Origin: Minisyncoccota bacterium
GTDB taxonomy: Bacteria > Patescibacteriota > Minisyncoccia > Minisyncoccales > GWA2-38-27
Reading direction: 5' to 3'
Length of the DNA stretch: 29,377 nt
Assembly: GCA_028717605.1 (NCBI GenBank)
Contig: JAQUNM010000001.1
Location: 1 to 29,377, forward strand
Numbering within the stretch: the first letter of the stretch is position 1; each line of letters starts with the position of its first letter. The notes under the pieces were generated by a model. It worked only from the letters and a program-made list of their open reading frames with translations. It was not told the origin of the DNA and made no database searches. Both the position numbers and the translations under genes were made by a program. Positions 1 to 5,416 of the stretch are shown here, piece after piece.

Positions 1-269
1 ATTCATTATCAGATACAGCTAAGGTAATAGTTAATAAAACAGCTGTAGCAGGAGCAGCAACTAATGTTTCTACTGGTTTGACTAATAATGCTTTACTAGA
101 TTCATTTTTTATCCCTTTAGTAATTACTTTATTAATTCTTTGGTTTTTCAAATTCTATATTGTGAGAATTGAGGCTTGGTTAGATAATAGAAAAAAAGAA
201 TATAAAGATTTTAGGTTTAAAAAAGCATTTGAGACAAAAGTTAATAAGATTAAATCTAGAGAATTATAA
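1..269 (+). CDS. C-terminal end of a membrane-anchored protein (5' partial)
   Basis: The reading frame is open from base 3 to the stop at 267-269, so the gene enters from outside the window. The TTG at 78 that could serve as a start is most likely just an internal Leu codon. The visible 88 residues are a Ser/Thr/Ala/Val-rich stretch, one hydrophobic membrane segment (FFIPLVITLLILWFFKFYIV), and a cytoplasmic-looking tail of about 35 residues rich in Lys, Arg and Glu. This layout fits the C-terminal anchor of an exported surface or secreted protein with its bulk outside the cell. Patescibacteria often end large surface proteins this way, but that is family-level recollection. A rho-independent terminator follows 27 nt after the stop, so this is the last gene of its transcript. 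The function of the missing N-terminal part cannot be inferred. Confidence 0.75.
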   Translation, partial: SLSDTAKVIVNKTAVAGAATNVSTGLTNNALLDSFFIPLVITLLILWFFKFYIVRIEAWLDNRKKEYKDFRFKKAFETKVNKIKSREL

Positions 270-295
270 ACAAGATTTATCTTAATTCTAAAAAG

Positions 296-318
296 GACCG
301 TTTAAAACGGTCTTTTTT
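296..318 (+). terminator. Rho-independent terminator after the partial gene
   Basis: GACCGTTT (296-303) pairs perfectly with AAACGGTC (305-312) and is followed by six T (313-318). The core GC stem is GACCG/CGGTC. On the other strand the stem is followed by CTTTTT, so it may also act as a second stop for transcripts arriving from the minus-strand unit at 445-911. Confidence 0.9.
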
Positions 319-327
319 AGTTAAAAG

Positions 328-354
328 AAAAAACCTTAGATTTTCTCTAAGGTT
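328..354 (-). terminator. Terminator of the minus-strand small-gene unit
   Basis: On the minus strand AACCTTAGA (354-346) and TCTAAGGTT (340-332) form a perfect 9-bp stem with a 5-nt loop. It runs into TTTT, then C, then TTTT. On the plus strand no T-run follows the stem, so the orientation is minus. It lies directly after the structured element at 360-433 and would give that RNA a defined 3' end. Confidence 0.85.
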
Positions 355-359
355 ATGGA

Positions 360-433
360 CCCCCTTCCCACTGACTAAGTAGTTTGTCAGCTGTTAAATT
401 TCAACACCGAAAATAAGTTTCGGGGGAAGGGGG
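360..433 (-). ncRNA. Candidate structured RNA: closed cloverleaf with 10-bp GC stem
   Basis: CCCCCTTCCC (360-369) pairs perfectly with GGGAAGGGGG (424-433). Inside lie three more self-complementary stretches: CTGAC/GTCAG (371-375 with 386-390), TGTT/AACA (392-395 with 403-406, 7-nt loop) and CCGAAA/TTTCGG (407-412 with 418-423, 5-nt loop). Together they make a 74-nt four-way junction at roughly 47% G+C in otherwise about 28% G+C DNA. It begins 11 nt past the stop of the 70-residue gene and ends next to a minus-strand terminator, so a 3'UTR element or a processed small RNA on the minus strand fits best. It is not a tRNA: there is no proper D or T arm and the stem lengths are wrong. I do not recognise it as a known family. 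It could also act as DNA, for example as a folded recombination site. Confidence 0.5.
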
Positions 434-444
434 TTATTTTAAAA

Positions 445-657
445 TTAATTTTCTATATTTACAGATATTACTTTATAATCATGATATCTTTCGAGATGCG
501 ATCTTACGGTTTTGTCTGTAAGACCATCAGAAGGCATAATTGCCCTACCAAGTTCAACTAAAGCATCACTCATTTTCTTTGTTTCTGTCAAAACTCCTAC
601 TTGTTTTGGTTCTCCGTTTTCTTTGCCAGAAACCATAAATATCCATTTATAATACAT
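445..657 (-). CDS. Small protein of unknown function (70 aa)
   Basis: This is a short soluble protein with no membrane segment, starting MYYKWIFMVSGKENGEPKQV. I do not recognise the family. The alternating hydrophobic pattern at both ends (YKWIFMV near the start, YKVISVNI at the end) suggests beta strands flanking a helical middle (KKMSDALVELGRAIM). Coding is supported by a full Shine-Dalgarno sequence (AGGAGGT) six bases before the ATG, unusual in this window, and by its position as the second gene of a two-gene unit. The SD overlaps the end of the upstream gene, with 8 nt between stop and start, which suggests translational coupling. The 74-nt structured element and a terminator follow immediately. 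Confidence 0.7.
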   Translation of the reverse strand: MYYKWIFMVSGKENGEPKQVGVLTETKKMSDALVELGRAIMPSDGLTDKTVRSHLERYHDYKVISVNIEN

Positions 658-665
658 TTTACCTC

Positions 666-911
666 CTAGTTAAGGTTAATTACATATATTAGTAACGCTG
701 TTGTATCTAATATATAAGGTAACATTAATTCCCTTAAAAGAAGTTCTCTTTGGTCTGTTATATCTTGAGAAAATGGATTACAGGGTATTTTTCTGTCTAC
801 TATTCTTTGAGCTTCAAAAAAAACATGCATTAATTTCAGGGCTTTTTCGTGTTCTTTTTCTTTTAAGAATTCTTGAAATTTTTCATAATAAAGATCCGCA
901 GTTCTTTTCAT
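666..911 (-). CDS. Small helical protein of unknown function (81 aa)
   Basis: This is the first gene of the minus-strand unit. The ATG is preceded by GGGAGGAA at good spacing and by a near-consensus promoter about 45 nt upstream. The protein looks mostly helical: a charged N-terminal half (LYYEKFQEFLKEKEHEKAL) is followed by a region with one Cys (IPCNPF), then a hydrophobic C-terminal stretch (LPYILDTTALLIYVINL) that could be a membrane-associated helix or a buried core helix. I recognise no known domain. With its 70-aa partner and the RNA element downstream it forms a compact unit whose expression signals look unlike those of the housekeeping genes here, which may mean an accessory origin. 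Confidence 0.7.
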   Translation of the reverse strand: MKRTADLYYEKFQEFLKEKEHEKALKLMHVFFEAQRIVDRKIPCNPFSQDITDQRELLLRELMLPYILDTTALLIYVINLN

Positions 912-954
912 TATTCCTCCCTTTTTTAGTTTTTAATGTTCTTTTGATAAATTT

Positions 955-983
955 ATTATAATCTTTAAAATAAATTTTGTCAA
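955..983 (-). promoter_or_regulatory. Sigma70-type promoter of the two-gene minus unit
   Basis: On the minus strand a perfect TTGACA (983-978), a 17-nt spacer and a perfect TATAAT (960-955) form a full consensus promoter. Transcription should start near 948, leaving a leader of about 35 nt that contains the SD of the 81-aa gene. It diverges from the plus-strand promoter at 1001-1029; the two -35 boxes are 17 nt apart. Confidence 0.9.
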
Positions 984-1000
984 TAGTAAAAATTTATTAA

Positions 1001-1029
1001 TTGACAAAGTTTTTTATTTAAAATAAAAT
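1001..1029 (+). promoter_or_regulatory. Promoter of the glycyl-radical/SDR/rubrerythrin operon
   Basis: TTGACA (1001-1006), 17 nt, TAAAAT (1024-1029): five of six at the -10 and a perfect -35. Expected transcription start is near 1036, about 25 nt before the ATG at 1061. The 17 bases between the two divergent -35 boxes (984-1000) are only A/T apart from one G, and show no clear operator. Confidence 0.85.
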
Positions 1030-1060
1030 ACAATAAAGGTCGAGAATAAATAAAAAATAT

Positions 1061-1327
1061 ATGAAAAAAATATTGTGTCATGATTGTAAAAAAGTAATTG
1101 AGCTAAAAGAAGAAGAAATTAAGGACGGATTTAGGGTTGTATATAAAAAAGATGGAAAAGTAATTACTATTTTTAAGTGTAAGAATTGTTTTTCAAAAAA
1201 TAAAGCTTTAAATAATTTTCAAGATTGTGAGGTTTATTCTCGAGTAGTTGGTTATTTAAGGCCAGTTAAGCAATGGAACCAAGGAAAACAAAAAGAATTT
1301 AAGCAAAGAAAAGAATACAAAATATGA
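1061..1327 (+). CDS. Stand-alone NrdD C-terminus-like glycyl-radical protein (88 aa)
   Basis: The last third (CEVYSRVVGYLRPVKQWNQG, then KQKEFKQRKEY) closely resembles the extreme C-terminus of anaerobic class III ribonucleotide reductase NrdD, where the Gly of R-V-x-G-Y carries the radical; here that is Gly64. Two CxxC pairs (C6/C9 and C40/C43) can form a zinc ribbon like the one just before the glycyl loop in NrdD. Full NrdD is about 600-700 residues, so the catalytic barrel is absent. The 88-residue frame has its own promoter and ATG and no sign of decay. It may act like GrcA/YfiD, a small glycyl-radical spare part that repairs oxygen-cleaved pyruvate formate-lyase, or it may be a family defined only by this domain. 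The stop overlaps the SDR start (ATGA). Identity of the segment is fairly certain; the role is inference. Confidence 0.75.
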   Translation: MKKILCHDCKKVIELKEEEIKDGFRVVYKKDGKVITIFKCKNCFSKNKALNNFQDCEVYSRVVGYLRPVKQWNQGKQKEFKQRKEYKI

Positions 1328-2085
1328 TTAACCTTAATAATAAAATAGCTATTGTGACTGGAGCTAAACAAGGAATGGGCAAAGCCCATGCTTTAATCTT
1401 AGCGCAAGCTGGTGCCAAAGTAGTTGTTTCTGATATTAACTTACTAGATTGCGAAAAAGTAGTTAAAGAAATAAAGGATTTAGGCGGAGAAGCTTTAGCT
1501 ATTAAATGTGATATTAGTAATAAACAAGAAGTAGATAAAATGGTCCAAAAAACAAAAGAAGAATGGGGGAGAGTCGATATTTTAGTTAATAATGCTGGTA
1601 TTGCTGAGTTTAAACCATTTTTAGAAATGACGGAAAAAGATTGGGATAAGACTATTAATATTAATTTAAAGGGATATTTTTTGTGCTCTTTAGCTGTTTC
1701 AAAAGTAATGATAGAACAAAAATCAGGAACAATTATTAACATTGGTTCTATTGCTATGGGTCAAATGGGCGTAGGTTTTCCTAATTTAGTTCATTATGTT
1801 TCTTCTAAAGGAGGAATAGCTGGGATGACTGTTGCTTTAGCTATTGATCTTGCCCCTTATAATATTAGAGTTAACGCTATTGCTCCTGGAGTTATTGATA
1901 CTCCAATGATAGACCCAGTAAAATCAGATCAAACAGGATTAGAAGCATTAATTCAAAGAATTCCTTTAAAAAGAACTGGTCGACCAGAAGAAGTTTCTAA
2001 TGTCGTTTTATTCTTATCATCTGATCTTTCCTCATATATGACTGGAACAGTAATTCCAGTTGACGGAGGTTGGATTATAACTTAA
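1324..2085 (+). CDS. Short-chain dehydrogenase/reductase, FabG-like
   Basis: This is a classical SDR of 253 residues. It has the nucleotide-binding TGAKQGMG motif (12-19), NNAG (89-92), Asn114, Ser142 and YVSSK with Tyr158 and Lys162 as the catalytic set, and the RVNAIAPGVIDTPM segment after the active site. The acidic residue at the end of the second strand (Asp37 in VVSDI) points to NAD(H) rather than NADP(H). The C-terminal TGTVIPVDGGW is typical of FabG and glucose/3-hydroxyacyl dehydrogenase relatives. The substrate cannot be told; no other fatty-acid synthesis gene is present, so calling it FabG would go too far. It overlaps the glycyl-radical gene by 4 nt and abuts rubrerythrin with no gap, so the genes are co-transcribed and probably translationally coupled. 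Confidence 0.9.
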   Translation: MINLNNKIAIVTGAKQGMGKAHALILAQAGAKVVVSDINLLDCEKVVKEIKDLGGEALAIKCDISNKQEVDKMVQKTKEEWGRVDILVNNAGIAEFKPFLEMTEKDWDKTININLKGYFLCSLAVSKVMIEQKSGTIINIGSIAMGQMGVGFPNLVHYVSSKGGIAGMTVALAIDLAPYNIRVNAIAPGVIDTPMIDPVKSDQTGLEALIQRIPLKRTGRPEEVSNVVLFLSSDLSSYMTGTVIPVDGGWIIT

Positions 2086-2655
2086 ATGCAAACTTTAAAA
2101 AATTTATCAAAAGCTTTCATTGGAGAAAGCCAAGCTAGAAATCGTTATGATTTTTATGCCAAAATAGCTAAAAAAGAAGGTTATGAGCAAATAGCTGAAA
2201 TATTTTTAATTACAGCTGAGAATGAAAAAGCTCATGCTAAAAGATTATTTGAACATATTCAAAAAATAAAATCAGATAATCAAGAAATTTTAGTAGATGC
2301 AAGTGTTCCTAATATTTATGGTAACACAATAGACAATTTACAATCAGCTATTGAGGGAGAGAACCATGAATATACTCAAATGTATCCTGATTTTGCTAAA
2401 ACAGCAGAGCAAGAAGGTTATGAAGACGTTGCTATTCGTTTAAGATCTATTGCTAAGGCTGAAGAACACCACGAACAAAGATTTAAAAAAGTTTTAGAAC
2501 AATTAAAAAAAGAAAGTATATTTAAAAAAGATCAAGAAATTGAATGGGTTTGTAGAGAATGTGGTTATGTTCATAAAGGAACAGAACCTCCAGAAAAATG
2601 TCCTTCCTGCGATCATCCCAGAGCTTTTTATCAAGTAAAGTGCGAACAATATTAA
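2086..2655 (+). CDS. rbr: Rubrerythrin
   Basis: This non-haem iron protein reduces hydrogen peroxide in anaerobes and microaerophiles. The N-terminal four-helix ferritin-like domain (about 1-140) shows the diiron ligands: Glu14, Glu47 and His50 (ENEKAH), Glu92 and Glu95 (GENHEY), Glu126 and His129 (AEEHHE). The C-terminal rubredoxin domain carries the Fe(Cys)4 site at C156/C159 (CRECGY) and C172/C175 (CPSCDH). Length (189 aa) is normal for a full rubrerythrin and all ligands are intact. The ATG follows the SDR stop directly. Its place next to an oxygen-labile glycyl-radical protein suggests an operon for oxygen or peroxide protection. Confidence 0.96.
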   Translation: MQTLKNLSKAFIGESQARNRYDFYAKIAKKEGYEQIAEIFLITAENEKAHAKRLFEHIQKIKSDNQEILVDASVPNIYGNTIDNLQSAIEGENHEYTQMYPDFAKTAEQEGYEDVAIRLRSIAKAEEHHEQRFKKVLEQLKKESIFKKDQEIEWVCRECGYVHKGTEPPEKCPSCDHPRAFYQVKCEQY

Positions 2656-2999
2656 GTGACCAAGAGTTTGAAAAATTAGTTAAACAAGGAATTGATTTAA
2701 TTCCAGAAAATATTTTAAAAAAACTGGAAAATATTGAAATTTGCATAGAAGATAAGTATCTTTTTAATAAATCAGGATCTTTAGTTTTAGGTCTTTACCA
2801 AGGAATACCCAAAATTAAAAGATGGGGTTATGGTCAGGTTTTACCAGATAAAATAACAATTTTTAAAAAATCAATAGAGAAAATTGCTAAAGACCAAAAA
2901 GATATTAAAAAAATTATAGCTAAAACAGTATATCATGAAATAGCTCATCATTTTGGGTATTCGGAAAAAGAGGTTAGAAAATTAGAGAAAAAAAGATAG
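2640..2999 (+). CDS. Zincin-like metallopeptidase family protein (HExxH)
   Basis: The C-terminal HEIAHHFG signature (HExxHHFG, followed by a hydrophilic helix) marks the small zincin-like metallopeptidase family I know as Pfam Zincin_1 (about 110-130 aa); the two His and the Glu are zinc ligands and catalytic base. The family normally begins with a short segment like SDxEFExLVxxxxDxIPE, which here starts at about 2658. I therefore choose the GTG at 2640, giving 119 aa. A longer frame from the ATG at 2598 would add 14 unrelated residues and overlap the rubrerythrin rubredoxin domain. The chosen start still overlaps rubrerythrin by 16 nt. Its stop lies 1 nt from the convergent efp stop, with no terminator between. 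Physiological substrate unknown. Confidence 0.8.
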   Translation: MRTILSDQEFEKLVKQGIDLIPENILKKLENIEICIEDKYLFNKSGSLVLGLYQGIPKIKRWGYGQVLPDKITIFKKSIEKIAKDQKDIKKIIAKTVYHEIAHHFGYSEKEVRKLEKKR

Positions 3000-3000
3000 T

Positions 3001-3567
3001 TTATTCTGTTTCTATTCTTTTAGTATATTCTCTTCTTTCTGTGTTTATTTCTATAATATCTCCCTTCTTTATAAACAAAGGAACATTTATTTTAGCCCCA
3101 GTTTCTAGGGTGATTAGTTTTGTTCCGGCTTGAGACCTATCTCCTTTAACCCCAGGAGGGGCTTCTATTACTTTTAGTTGTAATTTAATAGGAAGATTAA
3201 TATTAACAATTTTATCTTTAAAAATTACTATTTCTACTTCTTGGTTTGGTTTTAAAAAATCTATTTTTTCTTTAACTTGATCGCTAGAAAGAGTAATTCT
3301 TTCTTTATTTTTTTTAACAAAAACAAACTTGTCTCTATGAGAATAAATGAATTGAGCTAAAAATTTTTCTATTTCAGCTTGTTCTAGAACGTCAGAAGAC
3401 TGAAAGGTGTAAGAAAAAATTTCTTCAGTTATTAAGTTTTTAATTTTTGCTCTTAGAACAGAACTTCCTCTTCCTTTAAACATAGGAGAGCATTCTATTA
3501 TCTGATAAGGCTGATTATTTAAAATAATTTTTGAGCCTTTTTCTAAATTAGAATAAGATACTTTCAT
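3001..3567 (-). CDS. efp: Translation elongation factor P
   Basis: EF-P enters stalled ribosomes between the P and E sites and stimulates peptide bond formation at polyproline. The 188 residues match the normal length and three-domain layout: N-terminal KOW-like domain (1-65), OB domain II (about 66-128), OB domain III with the signature near VIEAPPGVKGDRSQAGTKL. The tip of the loop that carries the modified residue reads FKGRGSS, so by alignment Arg33 stands where E. coli has Lys34. Arg at this position is used by EF-Ps that are rhamnosylated by EarP, or that act unmodified. The first 20 nt overlap the end of fmt, so the two are coupled. No terminator separates it from the convergent metallopeptidase gene. 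Confidence 0.96.
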   Translation of the reverse strand: MKVSYSNLEKGSKIILNNQPYQIIECSPMFKGRGSSVLRAKIKNLITEEIFSYTFQSSDVLEQAEIEKFLAQFIYSHRDKFVFVKKNKERITLSSDQVKEKIDFLKPNQEVEIVIFKDKIVNINLPIKLQLKVIEAPPGVKGDRSQAGTKLITLETGAKINVPLFIKKGDIIEINTERREYTKRIETE

Positions 3568-4399
3568 TGATTTTATTTCCTTTTAAAAAATCTTGAGCTA
3601 AGACAGGTTTTTTACCTTCTATTTGTAATAATTCTATTACTAAAGTTCCTTTTTTGCATTGAATAGTTAAATTATCATAAACTTTTCCTGGAATATCGGA
3701 AATATTTTTTTGATAATTTTTTGCCCTTAAAATTTTTATACGAATATCCTTGTTATTTTTCTTCCAGAAAGTAAAACAGCCTGGCCAAGGATTAAGAGCT
3801 CTTATTTTTCTTTCAATTATATCTGAAGACTCTTGCCAGTCAATTTTCCCATCTTCTTTTTGAAAAAGATGCGTATAAGTGGCTTGTTCTTCTTTTTGAT
3901 AAATTGGTATTATCTTTTTAGAAATCCAGTCAGGAATTGTTTTTATTAATAAATCAGCTGAAATTTCAGCTAGTTTTTTTTCTAAGCTTAAAAAAGTTTC
4001 TTTTTGTTTAATTAGATATTCCTTTTGTGAAACTATTTTTCCGTGATCTATTAATTCATCCATTAGAATAATAGTTGTTCCTGTTTTCTGATCATTATTT
4101 AAAATAGTTTGTTGTAAAGGAGATGGGCCTCGATGTTTAGGCAGCAAAGAAGGGTGGATATTTAAACTACCATATTTTGGAATACTTAATATTTTTTTAG
4201 AAAGAATTCTGCCAAAAGAAGCAACAATAAACAAATCAGCTTCTTTTATTAAAAAAGGAAAAAATTTAATAGGAATATCTGTTTTTAAGTTAGAATTTTT
4301 TGTTGTGGCAATTAAAAAAGGACAAAATTTTGTTTTGCTTAATTTATTTAAAATAACCGAAGAAAAGGTTGATGACCCAAAGAAAACTATTTTTAGCAT
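3548..4399 (-). CDS. fmt: Methionyl-tRNA formyltransferase
   Basis: The enzyme transfers a formyl group from 10-formyl-THF to initiator Met-tRNA. The catalytic Asn80 and His82 lie in SLNIHPSLLPKHRGPSP, the family signature, and the third catalytic residue is Asp118 in ELIDHG. The C-terminal OB-like tRNA-binding domain follows (LNPWPGCFTFW onward). At 283 residues it is about 30 shorter than E. coli Fmt (N108/H110/D146); the deletion lies before the signature, so the usual N-terminal loop region (about 30-50) is reduced. It overlaps efp by 20 nt and starts 2 nt after the stop of the small upstream gene. Confidence 0.96.
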   Translation of the reverse strand: MLKIVFFGSSTFSSVILNKLSKTKFCPFLIATTKNSNLKTDIPIKFFPFLIKEADLFIVASFGRILSKKILSIPKYGSLNIHPSLLPKHRGPSPLQQTILNNDQKTGTTIILMDELIDHGKIVSQKEYLIKQKETFLSLEKKLAEISADLLIKTIPDWISKKIIPIYQKEEQATYTHLFQKEDGKIDWQESSDIIERKIRALNPWPGCFTFWKKNNKDIRIKILRAKNYQKNISDIPGKVYDNLTIQCKKGTLVIELLQIEGKKPVLAQDFLKGNKINESILF

Positions 4400-4401
4400 T
4401 A

Positions 4402-4587
4402 TTAATCTTCTTGTTTTTCAGCAGCTGACTTATTCCATTCTAATAATTCTAGCTCCATAAATATTCTTTTAGCTTCCTCTGATCGTGGTTTTTTAGAAAT
4501 TATTTCTGCTAATATTCCTTTTTCTTTAGCCTGTTCTAATAAATCTTTTACTTGTTCTGCGGTGTCTTTTGTTGGTTCTTTTTCCAT
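4402..4587 (-). CDS. Small charged protein of unknown function (61 aa)
   Basis: This is a hydrophilic, helix-prone protein rich in Glu and Lys with no membrane segment. Its core, DLLEQAKEKGILAEIISKK, has a pattern (LxxAxxKGILxxI) faintly like the C-terminal part of the divergently oriented 111-aa protein at 5081 (LFKLAEVKGLLYSIEVARK); the similarity is too short to prove relationship. No Shine-Dalgarno is visible. The stop is 2 nt before the fmt start and the gene lies in the same minus-strand run, which supports expression. Function unknown. Confidence 0.55.
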   Translation of the reverse strand: MEKEPTKDTAEQVKDLLEQAKEKGILAEIISKKPRSEEAKRIFMELELLEWNKSAAEKQED

Positions 4588-4614
4588 AATATTTTTAAAA
4601 TAATTAAATGACCT

Positions 4615-5046
4615 TTATTTTTCTATTTTCCAATCTATGTCTTTTTCTTTTCCGGCAAATTCTAGCCATTCATCATCTTTTGTAATAACAAACCATTTTT
4701 TCTTTGCTTTTGACCAAATCATAGGATTTGATCTATAATATGGTTTTTTAACAATTTCTTTTGGTTTTAATTTATCTAGTTCCAGCCATTTTTTAAACAC
4801 GGTTTCAATTGAGTAGTCTAGATTTCTTGTTTGCGCCCATTGAGCCACTTTATCAATTGCTTTCTCAGCCTTATTTACAGAACCAGCTAATTCTAAAAGT
4901 TGTTTGGCTGGTCTAGTAAATCTAGAATAAATTATTTTTTGTTTTTTAATGTTTTGTTTAATTTGATCTAAATTTAAACCCTTGCTATAAAAATAATGAT
5001 TTACTATTTTTTGAATATCTGTTTCTTGCTTTTTTACTTTTTCCAT
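4615..5046 (-). CDS. Protein of unknown function (143 aa), probably Patescibacteria-specific
   Basis: I place the start at the ATG at 5046 (MEKVKKQETDIQ); an upstream ATG at 5067 would only add MLLLYIN, encoded by the -10 region. The protein is basic and soluble. An N-terminal helical region contains KIVNHYFYSKG and FTRPAKQLLELAG, and a Trp/Tyr-rich C-terminal part contains KPYYRSNPMIWSKAKKKWFV and DDEWLEF. I recognise no domain. It heads a minus-strand run (this gene, 61-aa gene, fmt, efp). Lys/Trp-rich segments could bind nucleic acid, but that is speculation. Confidence 0.7.
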   Translation of the reverse strand: MEKVKKQETDIQKIVNHYFYSKGLNLDQIKQNIKKQKIIYSRFTRPAKQLLELAGSVNKAEKAIDKVAQWAQTRNLDYSIETVFKKWLELDKLKPKEIVKKPYYRSNPMIWSKAKKKWFVITKDDEWLEFAGKEKDIDWKIEK

Positions 5047-5057
5047 ATTAATATATA

Positions 5058-5066
5058 ATAATAGCA
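5058..5066 (-). promoter_or_regulatory. Extended -10 element for the minus run starting at 5046
   Basis: On the minus strand TG-C-TATTAT (5066-5058) is an extended -10. Transcription would start near 5051, about 5 nt before the ATG at 5046, so the mRNA is nearly leaderless. On the plus strand the same AT-rich gap holds a TATAAT (5054-5059) that could serve the gene at 5081 with a leader of about 15 nt. No convincing -35 is visible for either. Confidence 0.5.
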
Positions 5067-5080
5067 TATTTTAAAATTAT

Positions 5081-5416
5081 ATGGAACAAGAAAAAGAAAT
5101 CATAGAATTTATTGAAGGAAAAACAGAAAAAGAACCGATTAAAGAAACAACAGAAAAAACAAAACATCAAAAAGAGAAAGATCCAGAAACAGCCGTTACT
5201 TTTAAAGCAGAAGAAACAGAACAACAAAAAGAAGAAGTTTCAGAAATAGAAAATCTTAATTTTACTGGAAAAATAGAAAAACTTTTTAAATTAGCGGAAG
5301 TAAAAGGACTTTTGTATTCAATAGAAGTAGCTAGAAAGACAGGAGATGGTTACTTAATTGATGTTTTTAGGGACAGGTTAGCAGAAGATAATTATTATAA
5401 AAAATTTTTAAAATAA
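5081..5416 (+). CDS. Acidic two-part protein preceding the VirD4-like ATPase (111 aa)
   Basis: The first 60 residues are low-complexity and strongly charged (Glu, Lys, Thr, Gln), probably disordered. The last 50 form a compact-looking domain, KIEKLFKLAEVKGLLYSIEV then ARKTGDGYLIDVFRDRLAE. Similar short domains with a KGL...A...YLLDxFHDxL pattern occur, as I recall, next to VirD4-like ATPases in other Patescibacteria, but I cannot name a family. The TAA stop is followed directly by the ATPase ATG, so the two are co-expressed and may interact. Function unknown. Confidence 0.7.
   Translation: MEQEKEIIEFIEGKTEKEPIKETTEKTKHQKEKDPETAVTFKAEETEQQKEEVSEIENLNFTGKIEKLFKLAEVKGLLYSIEVARKTGDGYLIDVFRDRLAEDNYYKKFLK

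Noticed and set aside
360..433. tRNA or tRNA-like gene at the cloverleaf element
   Set aside because: The closing stem is 10 bp, there is no T arm with TTC at the right place, no D-loop GG and no anticodon arm of 5+7 geometry.
701..961. Plus-strand open frame of 86 codons opposite the 81-aa gene
   Set aside because: It has no start signal and is Leu/Phe-rich as expected for antisense of a Lys/Glu-rich gene; the minus-strand genes have strong SD sites and a promoter.
1299..1742. Minus-strand open frame of 147 codons inside the SDR gene
   Set aside because: It is fully antisense to a conserved dehydrogenase with all motifs intact and has no promoter or SD.
2598..2640. Upstream ATG for the metallopeptidase at 2598
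   Set aside because: The extra residues are rubrerythrin coding sequence in another frame and do not match the family's N-terminus; GTG 2640 is a better start.
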